Shown here piece by piece: positions 12,362 to 23,524 of a DNA stretch of 64,000 nt. The notes under the pieces were generated by a model that saw only the letters and a program-made list of their open reading frames with translations, made no database searches and had not been told where the DNA came from. The stretch's first letter is position 1. Each line of letters begins with the position of its first letter. Origin of the DNA: Bryum argenteum (taxonomy: Eukaryota; Streptophyta; Bryopsida; Bryales; Bryaceae); the NCBI GenBank assembly GCA_037043015.1, contig CM073330.1:10806512-10870511 (forward strand). Reading direction: 5' to 3'. The position numbers were made by a program, and so were the translations under genes.

Positions 12362-15188
12362 TCACTGCTTGTAAAACGCACTAAAGAATCCTCCATGGTG
12401 AGGCGGCTGAGGTGGGGCGCCAGGATGAGGAGCTTGAGGAGTCTGGGGCGCAGCAGGGGGAGCGGGCGGTCCATTGTAATAAGGGCCCTGCCAGCCTGGG
12501 TATGGAGGTTGCGAGAAATTCTGTGAGTGGGATGGTGCTTGGGCAGGAGGTTGCGCATAATAAGGCGGAGGTGGCATTCCGGCTTGTTGTTGGCCTGCAT
12601 AGTAAGGTGGCCGTGCTGGCGCTTGGGCACCGTAGCTTGGCGCTGAGCCAGAATTGTAGTAAGAAGAATCTTGTGAAGATGCTGCTGGGGCCCCTGCTCC
12701 TACTGAGGGATACGTACGAGAGGGTCTGTTATCATTCGTGAATGACAGACCTGCAATTTGCCTTTGCAGGTCATCCATCATTTCACGACATTGAATACTC
12801 CGGGTCATTACATAGTCGCTACACTGCTGCTTCAAGTTCGTGATTGCATCCTGTACAGAGAAAGACACCATGTCATGAAAAGAGCTCCGAGGATAGGGCA
12901 TTCTAATTTAAGAATAGGAACAGAGATATTAATTGTATGTGATTAGATTCAAGCAAGGCTACAGTAGAGGCGGATTTACCTGTAAGGTGACATAAAATTT
13001 CAAGCCCTCGTTGATATTTTCGCGAATTTCTCTGTACTTTGCAACGGCTGCTCGAACTTGGTTGAAAGCTTTCTCCTTTTGATTATTGAAATCTTTCAAG
13101 TTAAATGTGGCAGCGAAGGCATCGTTGTGCATTTTGATCTGATGAAATAAACGCTCCTGATTCTCAATATTCCGAGCAACTTCCTGCGAGACTTGATCAT
13201 ATTTACCCATCTCCTTCTTGAACAGATCTTCATAAGACCCTGACGTCGTCATCAACTTTGGAAGAATGTTATCTTTTCGCTTCATGTCTTTGAGCATGTC
13301 TTCTAACCCAGCTCTCTGCAATGCACATTGCTCGAGCTCTGCCAATCTTTGTCGCAACGCTCCTACAATCTGATCCTCATTCCCATCCAGAGATAGCATT
13401 GGTCGTCCTAATGAAGGCAGGGCGGACTCGATTGGCTTCGCATCGAGAATGCTCATGAGAGGCATGTTGTCACGAATTGTACGCTCAATTCGGGCGTCAC
13501 TGTCTCCTGCCTGTAACATAAACAGATGATGATATCAGATTACAGTATCGATTTTCATAGAAACAGCATGGCTGGAGTATGTTGGTGTATGACCCTAGAA
13601 CTATCTCAGCACAAAAACCTTGAGTTGTCAACGCCGAAAAGATTACCTGTTTGAGGTTGCCGGCAAATCCATTAGCACGATCATGCAGTGTCTTCGTAAG
13701 TGTACTTGACTGCGGTCGCGTCCACCTGGTTCCAAATTGTGCCCTAATCTGAGCATCCTCTCTTGACTCTTTCTCCAAGAGCTCCTCAGTTTGCACCAGC
13801 AACTCCTCATTCACGCGGCGCAAGTCTCGCAGCTGCCGCATCTCGGTTTCAAGCCCAGCAGGGCCACCATCTAACTGCACTGCCTCTACATCATCCCTCA
13901 GATCATCCGAAAGCGGAGCAGTTCCTTCCAATGCACGTAAAGAATCTGGCAAATCCATCTCTTTAAGCCTCACTCGCATGATCTCGCTCTCCTGTTGCAG
14001 TTTCTCTGCTTGCGTCCTGATAGTGTCATCCACCATCTCCGTATATTTCGACAGCGCCTTGGCACTCGAATCCGGCACAAGCCCGGCAAACATCTTCTCC
14101 TTACTCGCATCCAAAACATCCGCCACGTTAGTCGATTTCGCAAGTGCCGCGCCCGTCAAGGGCGGAAGACTATCAGGAGAAGGCACACGCATGAGGTACA
14201 CTCTATCATTCTCTTTGTTCGCCCGCTCAAGGTTCCGATTTATGTTCATTGCCAATTTCGCCACCACATCCTGTAGAGGACCTACAGCCGCGCCTTTCGA
14301 CTGCTTTTGCGCCTCTGTAAGAAGACTACTACCTGCCTTCAATCGCGCAATCTCTTCAGGAATATTCTCTTTCTCATGCAAATCTAGCGCTGCTCGATAA
14401 CACGCTTCCGCATTGAATTGCGCAGCCTTCAGCTGCACATGTGCTGTCCACGTTCTGTCCATGTGTTGATTCAACGGCGGGAGAACAAGAGCAGCATAAG
14501 CCTCCTCATAGAAAGAACCGACCTGTTTGGCTACTTTCGAGCAGAGCGAGGGTTTGTTATCCGCTACAACCTTTTCGAAGAAACACTCTTGAGCTTGCGC
14601 CAGCATGAGGCGTTCAAGCATCCCCGCACACTCAACGGAAATATCAGTCGTGGAGTTATTACCCGTTCCTGCGGCTTTCATGGAAATATTATCCCTAAGA
14701 AACGCAAATACACCAGCAGCAGCTTGAAACGCGCCGCACGCCTGTTTCAACCCTGTCGGTGTCGTTCGGTCCGCCGACAAGGCGATCTGCGACTGCACAG
14801 CACCGAGGTTGAAAGCAATTGCGGCTTTCTCGAAGTGAATGTTCTGCTGCGATCCTTTCCTACCTTGCCGAAAGGCGTCGTACCACGTGAAATGAAGCGT
14901 GTTCACGTGTTCTCGCTCACTGGAGATCGGGAACCGAGACTCCATCACGGACAGGGCACGGAAGTAACGTTGCAACAAGTCGCGTCGCTGCTCCAAAGCG
15001 TCCGTCGACCGCTCGACCTCACTCCGCATCTTGTTTACGTCCTCGATGTCTTCTTCCATGTCTTGCGCTTCCCGCTCTGAATAGTGCTGGACGATGTAAT
15101 TCCGCAACGGCTTCTGCATATCTACCGCTACGGTACGCTTGGCGTGGATCGCCAGCATCACGTTGATCTGCCCCTGCTGGGCCGCCAT
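12362..15188 (-). CDS. ALIX: BRO1-domain ALIX-type ESCRT-associated protein
   Basis: Cytosolic adaptor of the ESCRT machinery, acting at multivesicular endosomes in sorting and deubiquitination of cargo. Exons 13647-15188, 12980-13510 and 12362-12850 join in frame to about 853 residues, close to the plant ALIX/BRO1 length. The N-terminal BRO1 domain occupies roughly residues 1-380, including SQQNIHFEKAAIAFNLGAVQ. A coiled V-domain follows to about residue 700 (NIENQERLFHQIKMHNDAF). The C-terminal tail is rich in Pro, Tyr and Gln (AGQQQAGMPPPPYYAQPP) and ends GGFFSAFYKQ. Such tails bind other ESCRT factors in ALIX proteins. The start at 15188, reading MAAQQGQINVML, precedes the first BRO1 helix directly. 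No anomalies seen. Confidence 0.95.
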
Positions 15189-16247
15189 AGCGCCCCAAAC
15201 CCCTAACCCTGCTCCTAATCCTTGAAATTCCTGTCAAATTGGGCGATTGTTGAACCAAATTGACCACATAGAAAAGCTTTAATCACTAAATCGCGAACTC
15301 GATTGTGCGTTGATCGTTCCCCCCGTAAAATCGATGCACAGTTCGCGTCCCGGACCTCCTGAGTTCCCGAGTTGTCGATGAGAGAAGAGAAGGACGACTT
15401 GGCACCCCAAAGACCGCGCAAGAAGGCTGTGTGCTACGATACCAACCTACCCGGACCCCCTGTTACTCGTTCTCTCACCGACCCACTGAAGCCGGTTCTC
15501 AGCTCCAAGGCGGGTATCGACCCATTGCTGGAGTGACGAGCACTTCTGTCTGATTCATACACACCCCAAGACCGCTCACGGTGGAAAATGTGCCGGGAGA
15601 GGCCCCTTCTCTAGTACGAAGCAATAAACTCTACTGGAGTTTTTGAAGATATATAGGCTTTTATCTAGGTCAATCAAAATGTGAATTAGTTATGGGACGT
15701 TTTAAAATAAATATCAATTTTCAAATAGCTATAAAAGCAACAAACAAAGCTCACAATGTTCACAAATCTATTTATATTTCTTTGTAACAACCATCTCCAA
15801 TGTGATGAGTTGGAAATGAGTTGTGAAATGATCTAGTTGGAGAAACTAAACAGAATGACTACATATGAAAAAAGAATGAATGTTGTTATTGTAACCCTAG
15901 TTTTCAATCCTTTATGCTAAGAGCAAAAGATTATTGGAAACACTCAATCTGACTCAATCTGTCTGTGAGACTTTTCAAAAAGTAAAAGGAGCATATCTTA
16001 TTTCAATCTACTTTTCAGAAAGTAAAAGGAGCATATCTTATTTCAATCTTATCGCGCCCATCTTGTTTGTACCAAATGTTGCTATGATTTGTTGTTAGAT
16101 GAATGACTACTACATTATTTTTTTCAAGGACATGTAAAAGTCATGATTCTATTTCTTGTATCAAAACAAGTTGGTCGCAAGTACCCCTCTTCTATGTTGC
16201 GAGTGGAGTTATCATATGTGAATGATGTACTATTTACCCCTTTTCTC

Positions 16248-16335
<88 letters not shown>

Positions 16336-17053
16336 CGTTCCATAAACAGATCACAATTCTCAAAAAGGCTTCTTGAACAAAACTGTAATTTCCATAGTCT
16401 TTTTCCATTTGGTTATGAATTTTAGACACAATATATGGTATCTACATGATTTTGACCAATTTTAAAATCAGAAACTTATGATATCTTGAAATACCTTATC
16501 TAATTCATAAATTTTTATTCTCAGAGGAAATGCTATCTGTACACAAAAACTTCTGATTAGTTGGAGAATAAGTTCTCGTTAATCCAATCTTGAATTTCAA
16601 ATAAGGATTGACACTAAAATGTTGCATTGGCCAGCAAGCCGGCCATAGATGTAAAAACCACCAAAAAAATCCAAAAAATCACCAACTTCCCCCACTTCAA
16701 AAACTCACAACTTATTCATACAATGTCCAAAAACTGCATAGTAAATTATATTGCATGCCTTCATCATCACCAATCATCACCCAACATTCTATTTAGAAAA
16801 TTGAATGACAGAAAGATTCCATAATTTGATTCGAATATGAGCAAAAACACACATTCCATGCCTTCCTATACCGTTGCATGAGCAGGATAAGGCAGCATTC
16901 CACGTGCACTGTCGTCCTGTATGATGAGAGTACTGTGCGCTTTTTCTCTTTACAATTGCTCACTCTCTCTCGTCGTCGATGTTTTTCCAGTTCGATTGCA
17001 AAGCGAATCCACCGTCACCGCCATAGCCAGCTCCATTGTAGCAGCAGCTAGCC
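15189..17053. other. Intergenic between divergent genes
   Basis: Holds the promoter and leader of the minus-strand BRO1 gene (to about 15600), AT-rich spacer, a long AT microsatellite and the promoter of the GDT1-like gene. A 37-39-bp segment (AAAAAGTAAAAGGAGCATATC and following) occurs twice in tandem near 15975-16050. No gene seen. Confidence 0.5.
16255..16332. repeat. (AT)n microsatellite
   Basis: About 39 uninterrupted AT or TA units. Confidence 0.97.
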
Positions 17054-18037
17054 ATGGCTGCAATAGCGCCGGGCATTGCCCACCAGCTCGGCCTAGCCTC
17101 CTCTTACAACGTCACTCGCTCGCTCCCTCTCCGACGCTTCCCGCATTCTTCCACCCGCATTGTCCCATCCTTCCGCCATGTCTCCGTCCCGAGGTTACAA
17201 ATCTCCGCCTCCTCGTCCACGCCTAGTGCAGGCTCGGGCTCATTCGAATCGCCGAGGGAGAGCAAGGATGAGGAGGTTCCTAAGCGACGGGCGCCGTTGC
17301 AAGCAATCGCCGGAGTTGCGGCACTAGTAGGAGTAGGTACTCTCGCCGGAGTCGCGCTAACATTGTCCCAGGGCGGTCCGGCGGCGCTCATGGCAGCTAT
17401 TGCGAAATCTGGCTTTAGTGCAGCGTTTGCGTTGATTTTCGTCTCGGAAATTGGAGATAAGACATTTTTTATTGCGGCGTTGCTCGCGATGCGACATTCT
17501 AGGGCTTTGGTACTGCTCGGGGCGACGGGCGCGCTTTCGTTGATGACGTTGATATCGGTCATAATCGGGCGAATATTTCAAACTGTGCCGGCGCAGTTGC
17601 AGACGACGTTGCCAATTGGCGAGTACGCGGCCGTTGCGCTTCTGATTTGGTTCGGATTGCGCTCGATCAAGGCGGCCTGGGACACTCCAGACACAGTGGA
17701 CACGGATGAAGGCGAGTTAGCGGAAGCGCAAGAGTTTCTAGAGAAGTCGGAGACGAAGAAAGTGGCGACGCCATTGGAGATTGTGAGTGAGGCCTTTAGT
17801 CTTGTCTTCGTGGCGGAGTGGGGCGATCGGTCGATGCTGGCGACTGTGGCCCTTGGCGCTGCCCAAAGTCCCTGGGGTGTGGCTTCTGGTGCCATTGCGG
17901 GCCATTTTATTGCTACTGCCCTTGCTGTTCTTGGTGGCGCCTTCCTTGCTCAGTACATCTCTGAGAAAGTGATTGGATACACTGGAGGTATCCTTTTTCT
18001 TGTGTTCGCTGCTGCCACGCTCATCGGTGTCTTCTAG
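17054..18037 (+). CDS. Chloroplast GDT1-like (UPF0016, PAM71/CMT1 type) Mn2+/Ca2+ transporter
   Basis: Cation transporter of the UPF0016 family. Plant plastid members PAM71 (thylakoid) and CMT1 (envelope) supply Mn to the oxygen-evolving complex. Single exon, 327 residues. Residues 1 to about 60 are rich in Ser, Arg and Pro with few acidic residues, a plausible transit peptide (SSYNVTRSLPLRRFPHSST). The two inverted-repeat halves each carry the family motif: EIGDKT near residue 134 and EWGDRS near residue 256. About seven hydrophobic segments are visible, the last ending GGILFLVFAAATLIGVF. The start at 17054 is the first ATG and sits in GCTAGCCATGG. It contains no intron. Whether it is PAM71 or CMT1 cannot be told by eye. 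Confidence 0.94.
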   Translation: MAAIAPGIAHQLGLASSYNVTRSLPLRRFPHSSTRIVPSFRHVSVPRLQISASSSTPSAGSGSFESPRESKDEEVPKRRAPLQAIAGVAALVGVGTLAGVALTLSQGGPAALMAAIAKSGFSAAFALIFVSEIGDKTFFIAALLAMRHSRALVLLGATGALSLMTLISVIIGRIFQTVPAQLQTTLPIGEYAAVALLIWFGLRSIKAAWDTPDTVDTDEGELAEAQEFLEKSETKKVATPLEIVSEAFSLVFVAEWGDRSMLATVALGAAQSPWGVASGAIAGHFIATALAVLGGAFLAQYISEKVIGYTGGILFLVFAAATLIGVF

Positions 18038-18187
18038 GTACAAGGAAAAGGTTCCCTCCAGTGTATTTAATTGCTCGTTTAGAACATCCTTCCTCTCTGC
18101 CTAGTGTCACGTAAGTGACCTTTCTGTGAATTTGTATTTTAAAACTTTGCTCTCATCCTCGATTGAGCTCAGCATTGCAATTCATAC

Positions 18188-18625
18188 TTGCTCTTTGTAC
18201 TAGTACGCCTTTTGAACCTGGACAGCTCCAGATTGCGAGATCATATTTGAGTAATAGAACTACGACGATTCCTATCCATACTATGCTGCACTAAAGTACT
18301 CTTACGGCAATATCCATTTTTGCAGATCGATGTAGGTAAGGTCCGACGGTATCAGCTATTGTGAAAGTGGATTTTGACAATAATCATTGCACTAGAATTT
18401 GCTTGAAGCTACTGTACTGTAGTGTAGGCGGTGTGAAGCTTGAGATTTGATTACCTTCAACGTGCTCTTTGTACCAGATTGCTTTCCGAAACTAGACAGC
18501 CTTAGATCTTCAATTTGAATTGTACGAATCTGTCGATTCCCAGGCCGCGGGATTTTGAGTAGCCATTGCACTACAAGCTACTGTACAGTACATTAGGCAG
18601 TGTGAAGCTTGATACGCTATAACTT
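18188..18625. repeat. Degenerate ~270-bp tandem duplication downstream of the GDT1-like gene
   Basis: Two imperfect units. Both start with GCTCTTTGTAC (18191 and 18463), then share a GACAGC-C-AGAT-type segment. Both end with a GAAGCTACTGTAC / CAAGCTACTGTAC block followed by GTGTGAAGCTTGA. The region lies in the likely 3' UTR or flank and has no coding signal. Confidence 0.6.
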
Positions 18626-19429
18626 GGGTAGGAGGTTGTTCGAGAGTGACGACTACAAGCAATCTCTACCCAATGGCGCTAGTTTTGAGATTTAGGTGTT
18701 TTAAGAAATATTTTTATTTCACAGGAAAATCTAGCTAGAACGCCGAGAACAGCAACACACCACTGCAACCTTGTAGCCAACAGAATTATCATTTCATGAT
18801 CGATATTAATGGAGATTCTTCTGAGGCTGCTGCAGCTCATGCGGCTAATCCTATTTCGAAATTTTGAGCTTCACGTTCTTCGTATCGCCCAGCAACCTCT
18901 TGGATGCCTCATCAACCTCGCCTGGAGTTTGTCGACTGGATGTAAGGAATGTTAATCTTTGAAATCAGACCAGCAAAGACCCCGTGCAAAAGCTAGCATA
19001 GACCCCGCGCAAGCAATCAGTTAATATACTCTCAACCGGCTGTCTACGGGCGGTCAACAAAACGCCTGCCCTATACAACATTGCACTCCTCCTTTCATGA
19101 TGCCTAATTGTATGAGTACGCCATGACCCACTTGAAATTTCATTCAATATATATGTTTTTATTTCTCTTCCACCCACGCATCCTCATCGTCAATCACAAA
19201 TAAATACAACTACCACAGAAGAGTTCAAACACCAGATAAGAAGGACAAGTTTTAGTTCTATTCATAACAAAACAAATCCTTGACACCCTACACTAAGAAG
19301 GAGCTATAAAAACTCAAAACTATTCACACATGGAAATGTTTGTATGCATGACATTTTAAGTGAACTTTTGGGAAAGGGACCACTTCGCAGCCCGTTCCGC
19401 CAGCATCAGTATAGGATTTTCCATCGTAT
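18626..19429. other. Intergenic between convergent genes
   Basis: Likely includes the 3' UTR of the minus-strand TRM-like gene. Nothing else recognised. Confidence 0.4.
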
Positions 19430-22400
19430 CTACTTTACAGTTCGCAGAAGCTCGTTTACAAGATCGTTCCAAATGGCTTTCTCCAGTTGCTCGCAAATGC
19501 TATCGACATGGTGACGAAGCGACATCCAGTTAGAGCTCATCTTCAAGTCCTGTGCAACAACGTTCTCTTCGCCATTGAATCGCCGCTTCGAAATCTCACT
19601 CCACACATCTTCCACAAATCGTCTCCCAGTCGGTGCCGGTGGGATGATCGGCAAGCCATAGCATTGTTGCACCGGAGGAGTCGCCTGCTCCAGCTTCGCA
19701 ATCAGAATCTCGTTCACGGCGTCGAAGAGAATGCGCCAGTGTAATGCGCCTGTGAAGTCTAGTCTTTCCAACACCCGGTGACTGATCGGTTGCGTTGATG
19801 AATGCCACCGCGTAATGTTTCGCCCTCCGTGTATGTGGAAGCCTGAGGCCACTAGCACGTTGCGCACGAACGCAAAATCCGATGCCGGATTCGAACGGTG
19901 CTGATGTCGCCTTTCTGCGATGTTGAGAAACCTATGTTAAGAGTGATTTTAGAGAGAAGATTTCGAAGCAAGGTTACTGAAGCTGTGTACAAACCTTGAA
20001 GATCGTTCGTGATGTCAGTGGTTGCATCCTCGTTGTTGCGAACAAAAGCATAATCTGATGCAGGACCCAAACGGTGCTGTTGCTTTCGAGATTGGTGTAG
20101 CCTTTCTGCAATCTCAAGAGATTCTGTTAGAGAGTGATTCTTGATTCAAGATTGATGTCGCCTTTCTGCCTTGTTTAGAGACTTTTTAAGATGCCTGTGA
20201 TATGAAGTTGACACAACGGCAAGGAGACTGAAGGTTTGTGCAGACCTTGAAGGTCGGTTGCGATGTCCTTGTACTTTACGGGGGAGTTAGGGAGTTTCTT
20301 GTCGATAGTTGCTTCCTGGTTGTCGAGAACATTCCGAACGAACGCAAAGTCTGGTGCAGGATTCGAGCGGTACTGCTGCCTTCGAGGTTGGTAACGCCTT
20401 TCTGAAATTTTGAGAACTGTTTGTGTGAGATTGATTTAAGATTGATGTCGCCTTTCTGTCATGTTGTTAGATTTTGTCAAGAGTGCGATTTGAAGTTGGT
20501 ACAACGGGCAAGGAAAATGAAGGTCCGTGCAAACCTTGAAGGTCGTTCGCGATGTCCTTGAGTTTGACGGGAGAGTCGGGGACTCTCTTGTCAATAGTTG
20601 CATCCAGATTGTCGAGAACGTTGCGAACAAACGCAAGCTTTTCTGCAGGATTCGAAGGGAGATGTCGCCTTTCTGCAATGTTGACAGAGCCGTTAAAGTG
20701 CGAATTCGAGGGAAGATTGACGCATGACATGAGGAGATTGAAGTTGTGAACAAACCTTGAACATCGGTCGCAATGTCCTTGAAATTGTCAGGGAGTTTGT
20801 TGGCGGTTGTTACTTTCCGGTTGTCGAGAACATTGCGAACGAACGCAAAGTCTGGTGCAGGATTGAAATGGTGCTGTTGCCTTCGAGATTGGTGTCGCCT
20901 TTCTGCAACTTTACGAGATTCTGTTAGAGTGTGATCTTGATTCGCAATTCATGTTGCCTCCCTGCCATTTATTCAAGAGTGTAATATCAAATTAGCGCAA
21001 CGGGCAAGGTGAATGAAGGTGTGTGCAAACCTTGAAGGTCGTTCGCGGTGGCCTTGGACTTGACCGGAGAGTCAGGGACTTTCTTGTCTACAGTTGCATC
21101 CAGATTGTCGAGAGCGTTGCGAACGAACGCGAGATTTGCTGTAGGATTCGAACGGTGCTGTTGTTGATGTCGTCTTTCTGCAATAATGGGAAATTTGTTG
21201 AAGTGTGATATCGAGGGAGGATTGTCGCATGAAACAAGGAGACTGAAGCTGTCAACTAACCTTGAAGATCGAAGTCTTTGAACTTGTCAGAGACTTTCTT
21301 GTCGGCAGTTGCTTCCTGGTTGTCGAGAACATTGCGAATGAACGCAAAGTCTGGCACAGGATTCGAATGGTGTTGTTGTGCTCGAGATTGATGTCCATTT
21401 TCTGCAATGTTTGAAGATTTGTTAGAGTACGATTTCGGAAGGAGATTGACGTGACGCGAAGGAGACTGGAGCAGTGGACAGACCTTGAAGGTCGTTCGTG
21501 ATGTCCTTGAACTTGACGAGAGAGTCAGGGAGTTTCTTGTCAATGGTTGCATCGAGAATGCTCCGCCGGGCCTTAATATTTGAATTCTGTCCATTTTTGC
21601 GCGGCGATGGTGACGGATTTGGCAACTTCGGGGACCTTCCGTTCTTCCTGGCGACGGAGACAAGTTCTTGTTTCCTCTCGTCATCACTTCTTGCAGGACT
21701 CGCCACCTTCGGCGTTGTGTGAGCATTCTTCGCGACTCTAGTCAAAGTCTCAGATCGACAGCGAGGAAGATTTGGATCGCTGACAGAACGACGAAACCTC
21801 GGGCTTGCATTTTCTGAAACGGGCTTGCGAACAGGCTTCTTCTTCGTCTTCGTTACTTTGGCGTGATCGGTATCGCTGTCGCTCGTAGCGTCCATGAAGT
21901 CCGGTCTCATCATAGAAACTCGCTTCCCTGTCGAGATGCTCGTCGTGAGTGTGAATATGCTCGTCTTCTTGGGAGTCTGAGCCTCCTCTTTGCGTTGCAA
22001 TCTCTCCTTGAGCTCCCCGATGATATCTCGAGCGCCACTCTTGCGAGCGTCCACTTTAGGAGATGCGGGGAGCATGTACCGTGACGTCGTGGAAATCGGA
22101 CTTCTCCGCTTCGCGTTCTCGACAACTTTCGGGGTCTCATCTGGAGGCGGGAAGAGGCGAGCAAGAGCGCGAGGGCTTTCTCCTTCCCGTCGCCTCTCCG
22201 TCGTTGTTGCCTGTTTCTCCACTGGTGTATTGAAGCCCTTTTGCTCGGGGAGGAACTGAAAGATGAAGTCCTTATTGCGTTGCAGAAACTCCATGGATTC
22301 CAGAAAGTCCTTAGGCTCAGCAATGATCCCCTGCGACAATGCCTGCCTCGCTTTGTCAAGCGTGGCCCGCACTTTTCGTTTCTTCTCCTCCAATTGCCTT

Positions 22401-23524
22401 TTCATGTCGTTCTCTTCGAACTCTTTCTTGAATTTCTGAAGCTCCAATTCTTGCGGATGGTCTCGAGCTCGTCGAGTCACTCTTGGTGAAGACTTTCGAT
22501 CGTCGACTGGCATTGTATCCAATCCCATCAGCCGCGCTACCACATTTGGAGCCTGCCTTTTCCCGTCACTCCCCTCTCTCTTCTTCCACCTCGCTGCGCT
22601 GCATAACTCGTATCCAAGCTGCAACCACAACCAACTCAGCCCCTCAATCACCGACATCACGAAGGTAAATTTACAATCTTCAACAGCTCTATTTTTCATT
22701 CCTTCATGAATCCTCTAACCTGATTCAATAATCGCACAAAGTGATCGCTCTAGAATGCAATGTACAAGATTGCCGACTAATGCAACAAGCAGTCGCACTC
22801 TGCCACTTACAGGAATGTCCTCAGGTTTGCGAGAGTTGACGTCCTTCGCTGTCTCAGTACTGCTCGTCTCGTCCAGACTATTCCTCGGTGCGTCAAGACC
22901 TGCGTGAATCAGTTTGAAATCTCAATTTGATGAGCTTCAAACCTCCGATGAGAACAACCTCCAGAAATCTACGTACTCTTCATCGGATGCACGCTAGCAG
23001 CAGTCCAACCTAATTTCGAGCACCAGAACTCAAACTTACAGCACTCAAATATAGCAACATTGACAGACTCCGCTCGGTAAAACAGTGGAAAAGTGGACCC
23101 GGAGGTGATCAAGTGAAATTGGCAATCATTTAGTGCACATCGATCATCAAGAATGGAACGACCGAATAAAGTTAGCTCGCAGCTCTCCAGCTCAACATTG
23201 ACAGACACTGCTCACTGCAACACTCGGGACAAATTCAAACTAATTCGAGCCGATTACATGTTCGAGAATCAAGCCCGATAGCAGTGATCACCAGGAAGCA
23301 TATCGCTCAAGAAGAATGCAGCGACGGCTAAAGTAAGCTACCAGCACTCCAGTCCAAATTCGAGCATTCACAGACTTCGATCACAAAGTTCAAACTACGC
23401 CACACTGTAAAAGTGGAGTTCAGATTCAAGTGCAATGGGTGCGATCACTTGGAAGCACATTGCTCGATGGATTACCTCCGGCTACAGCGTCGTCGAAGTC
23501 GAGAGCTTGAAACGGAGTCGCCAT
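19430..23524 (-). CDS. TRM/LONGIFOLIA-type protein (DUF3741 motif + DUF4378) with an internal repeated-exon array
   Basis: Member of the plant TRM (TON1-recruiting motif) superfamily, whose studied members act on cortical microtubules and cell shape. Ten exons: 23476-23524, 22811-22899, 21484-22618, 21261-21401, 21031-21177, 20756-20902, 20535-20672, 20246-20401, 19995-20105 and 19430-19914. They sum to 2598 nt (865 residues) with continuous phase. The start MATPFQALDFDDAV at 23524 joins exon 2 in frame. The family motif APNVVARLMGLDTMP lies near residue 70, followed by a charged helix and the segment AEPKDFLESMEFLQRNKDF typical of the family. The last exon carries DUF4378, ending WNDLVNELLRTVK. 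Between them, six exons encode 37-52-residue repeats of the type ERRHQ..SNPAPDFAFVRNVLDN..ATIDKK..PDSPVK.KDIANDLQ. Exons 4-9 are multiples of three with phase-1 borders, so array length can change without frame loss. Which TRM subclass it is cannot be told. Confidence 0.88.
19995..21401 (-). repeat. Tandem array of six symmetric coding exons with a ~500-bp dimeric period
   Basis: Exon copies of 141, 147, 147, 138, 156 and 111 nt start at 21401, 21177, 20902, 20672, 20401 and 20105 (minus strand). Starts of alternate copies are 499 and 501 bp apart (21401, 20902, 20401). The introns after copies 1 and 3 (83 bp each) resemble each other, as do those after copies 2 and 4 (128 and 133 bp), so the unit that last duplicated was a pair of exons. 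Each acceptor is followed by AA AGG CGA-like sequence (E-R-R), and most copies end GACCTTCAAG before GT. Confidence 0.9.
22990..23470. repeat. Three degenerate ~175-bp units in intron 1 of the TRM-like gene
   Basis: Units beginning near 22992, 23172 and 23342 share, in order, CAGCA-TCCA, CATTGACAGAC- or CATTCACAGAC-like segments, GTGATCA/GCGATCAC, GAAGCA, and ATCGCTCAAGAA / ATTGCTCGATGG-like ends. Non-coding. Confidence 0.55.

Noticed and set aside
13978..15080. Long plus-strand frames (140 and 220 codons) opposite the BRO1 gene
   Set aside because: Shadows of a well-supported minus-strand exon; no family resemblance.
16143..16425. Frames encoding poly(Ile-Tyr)
   Set aside because: Translation of the AT microsatellite.
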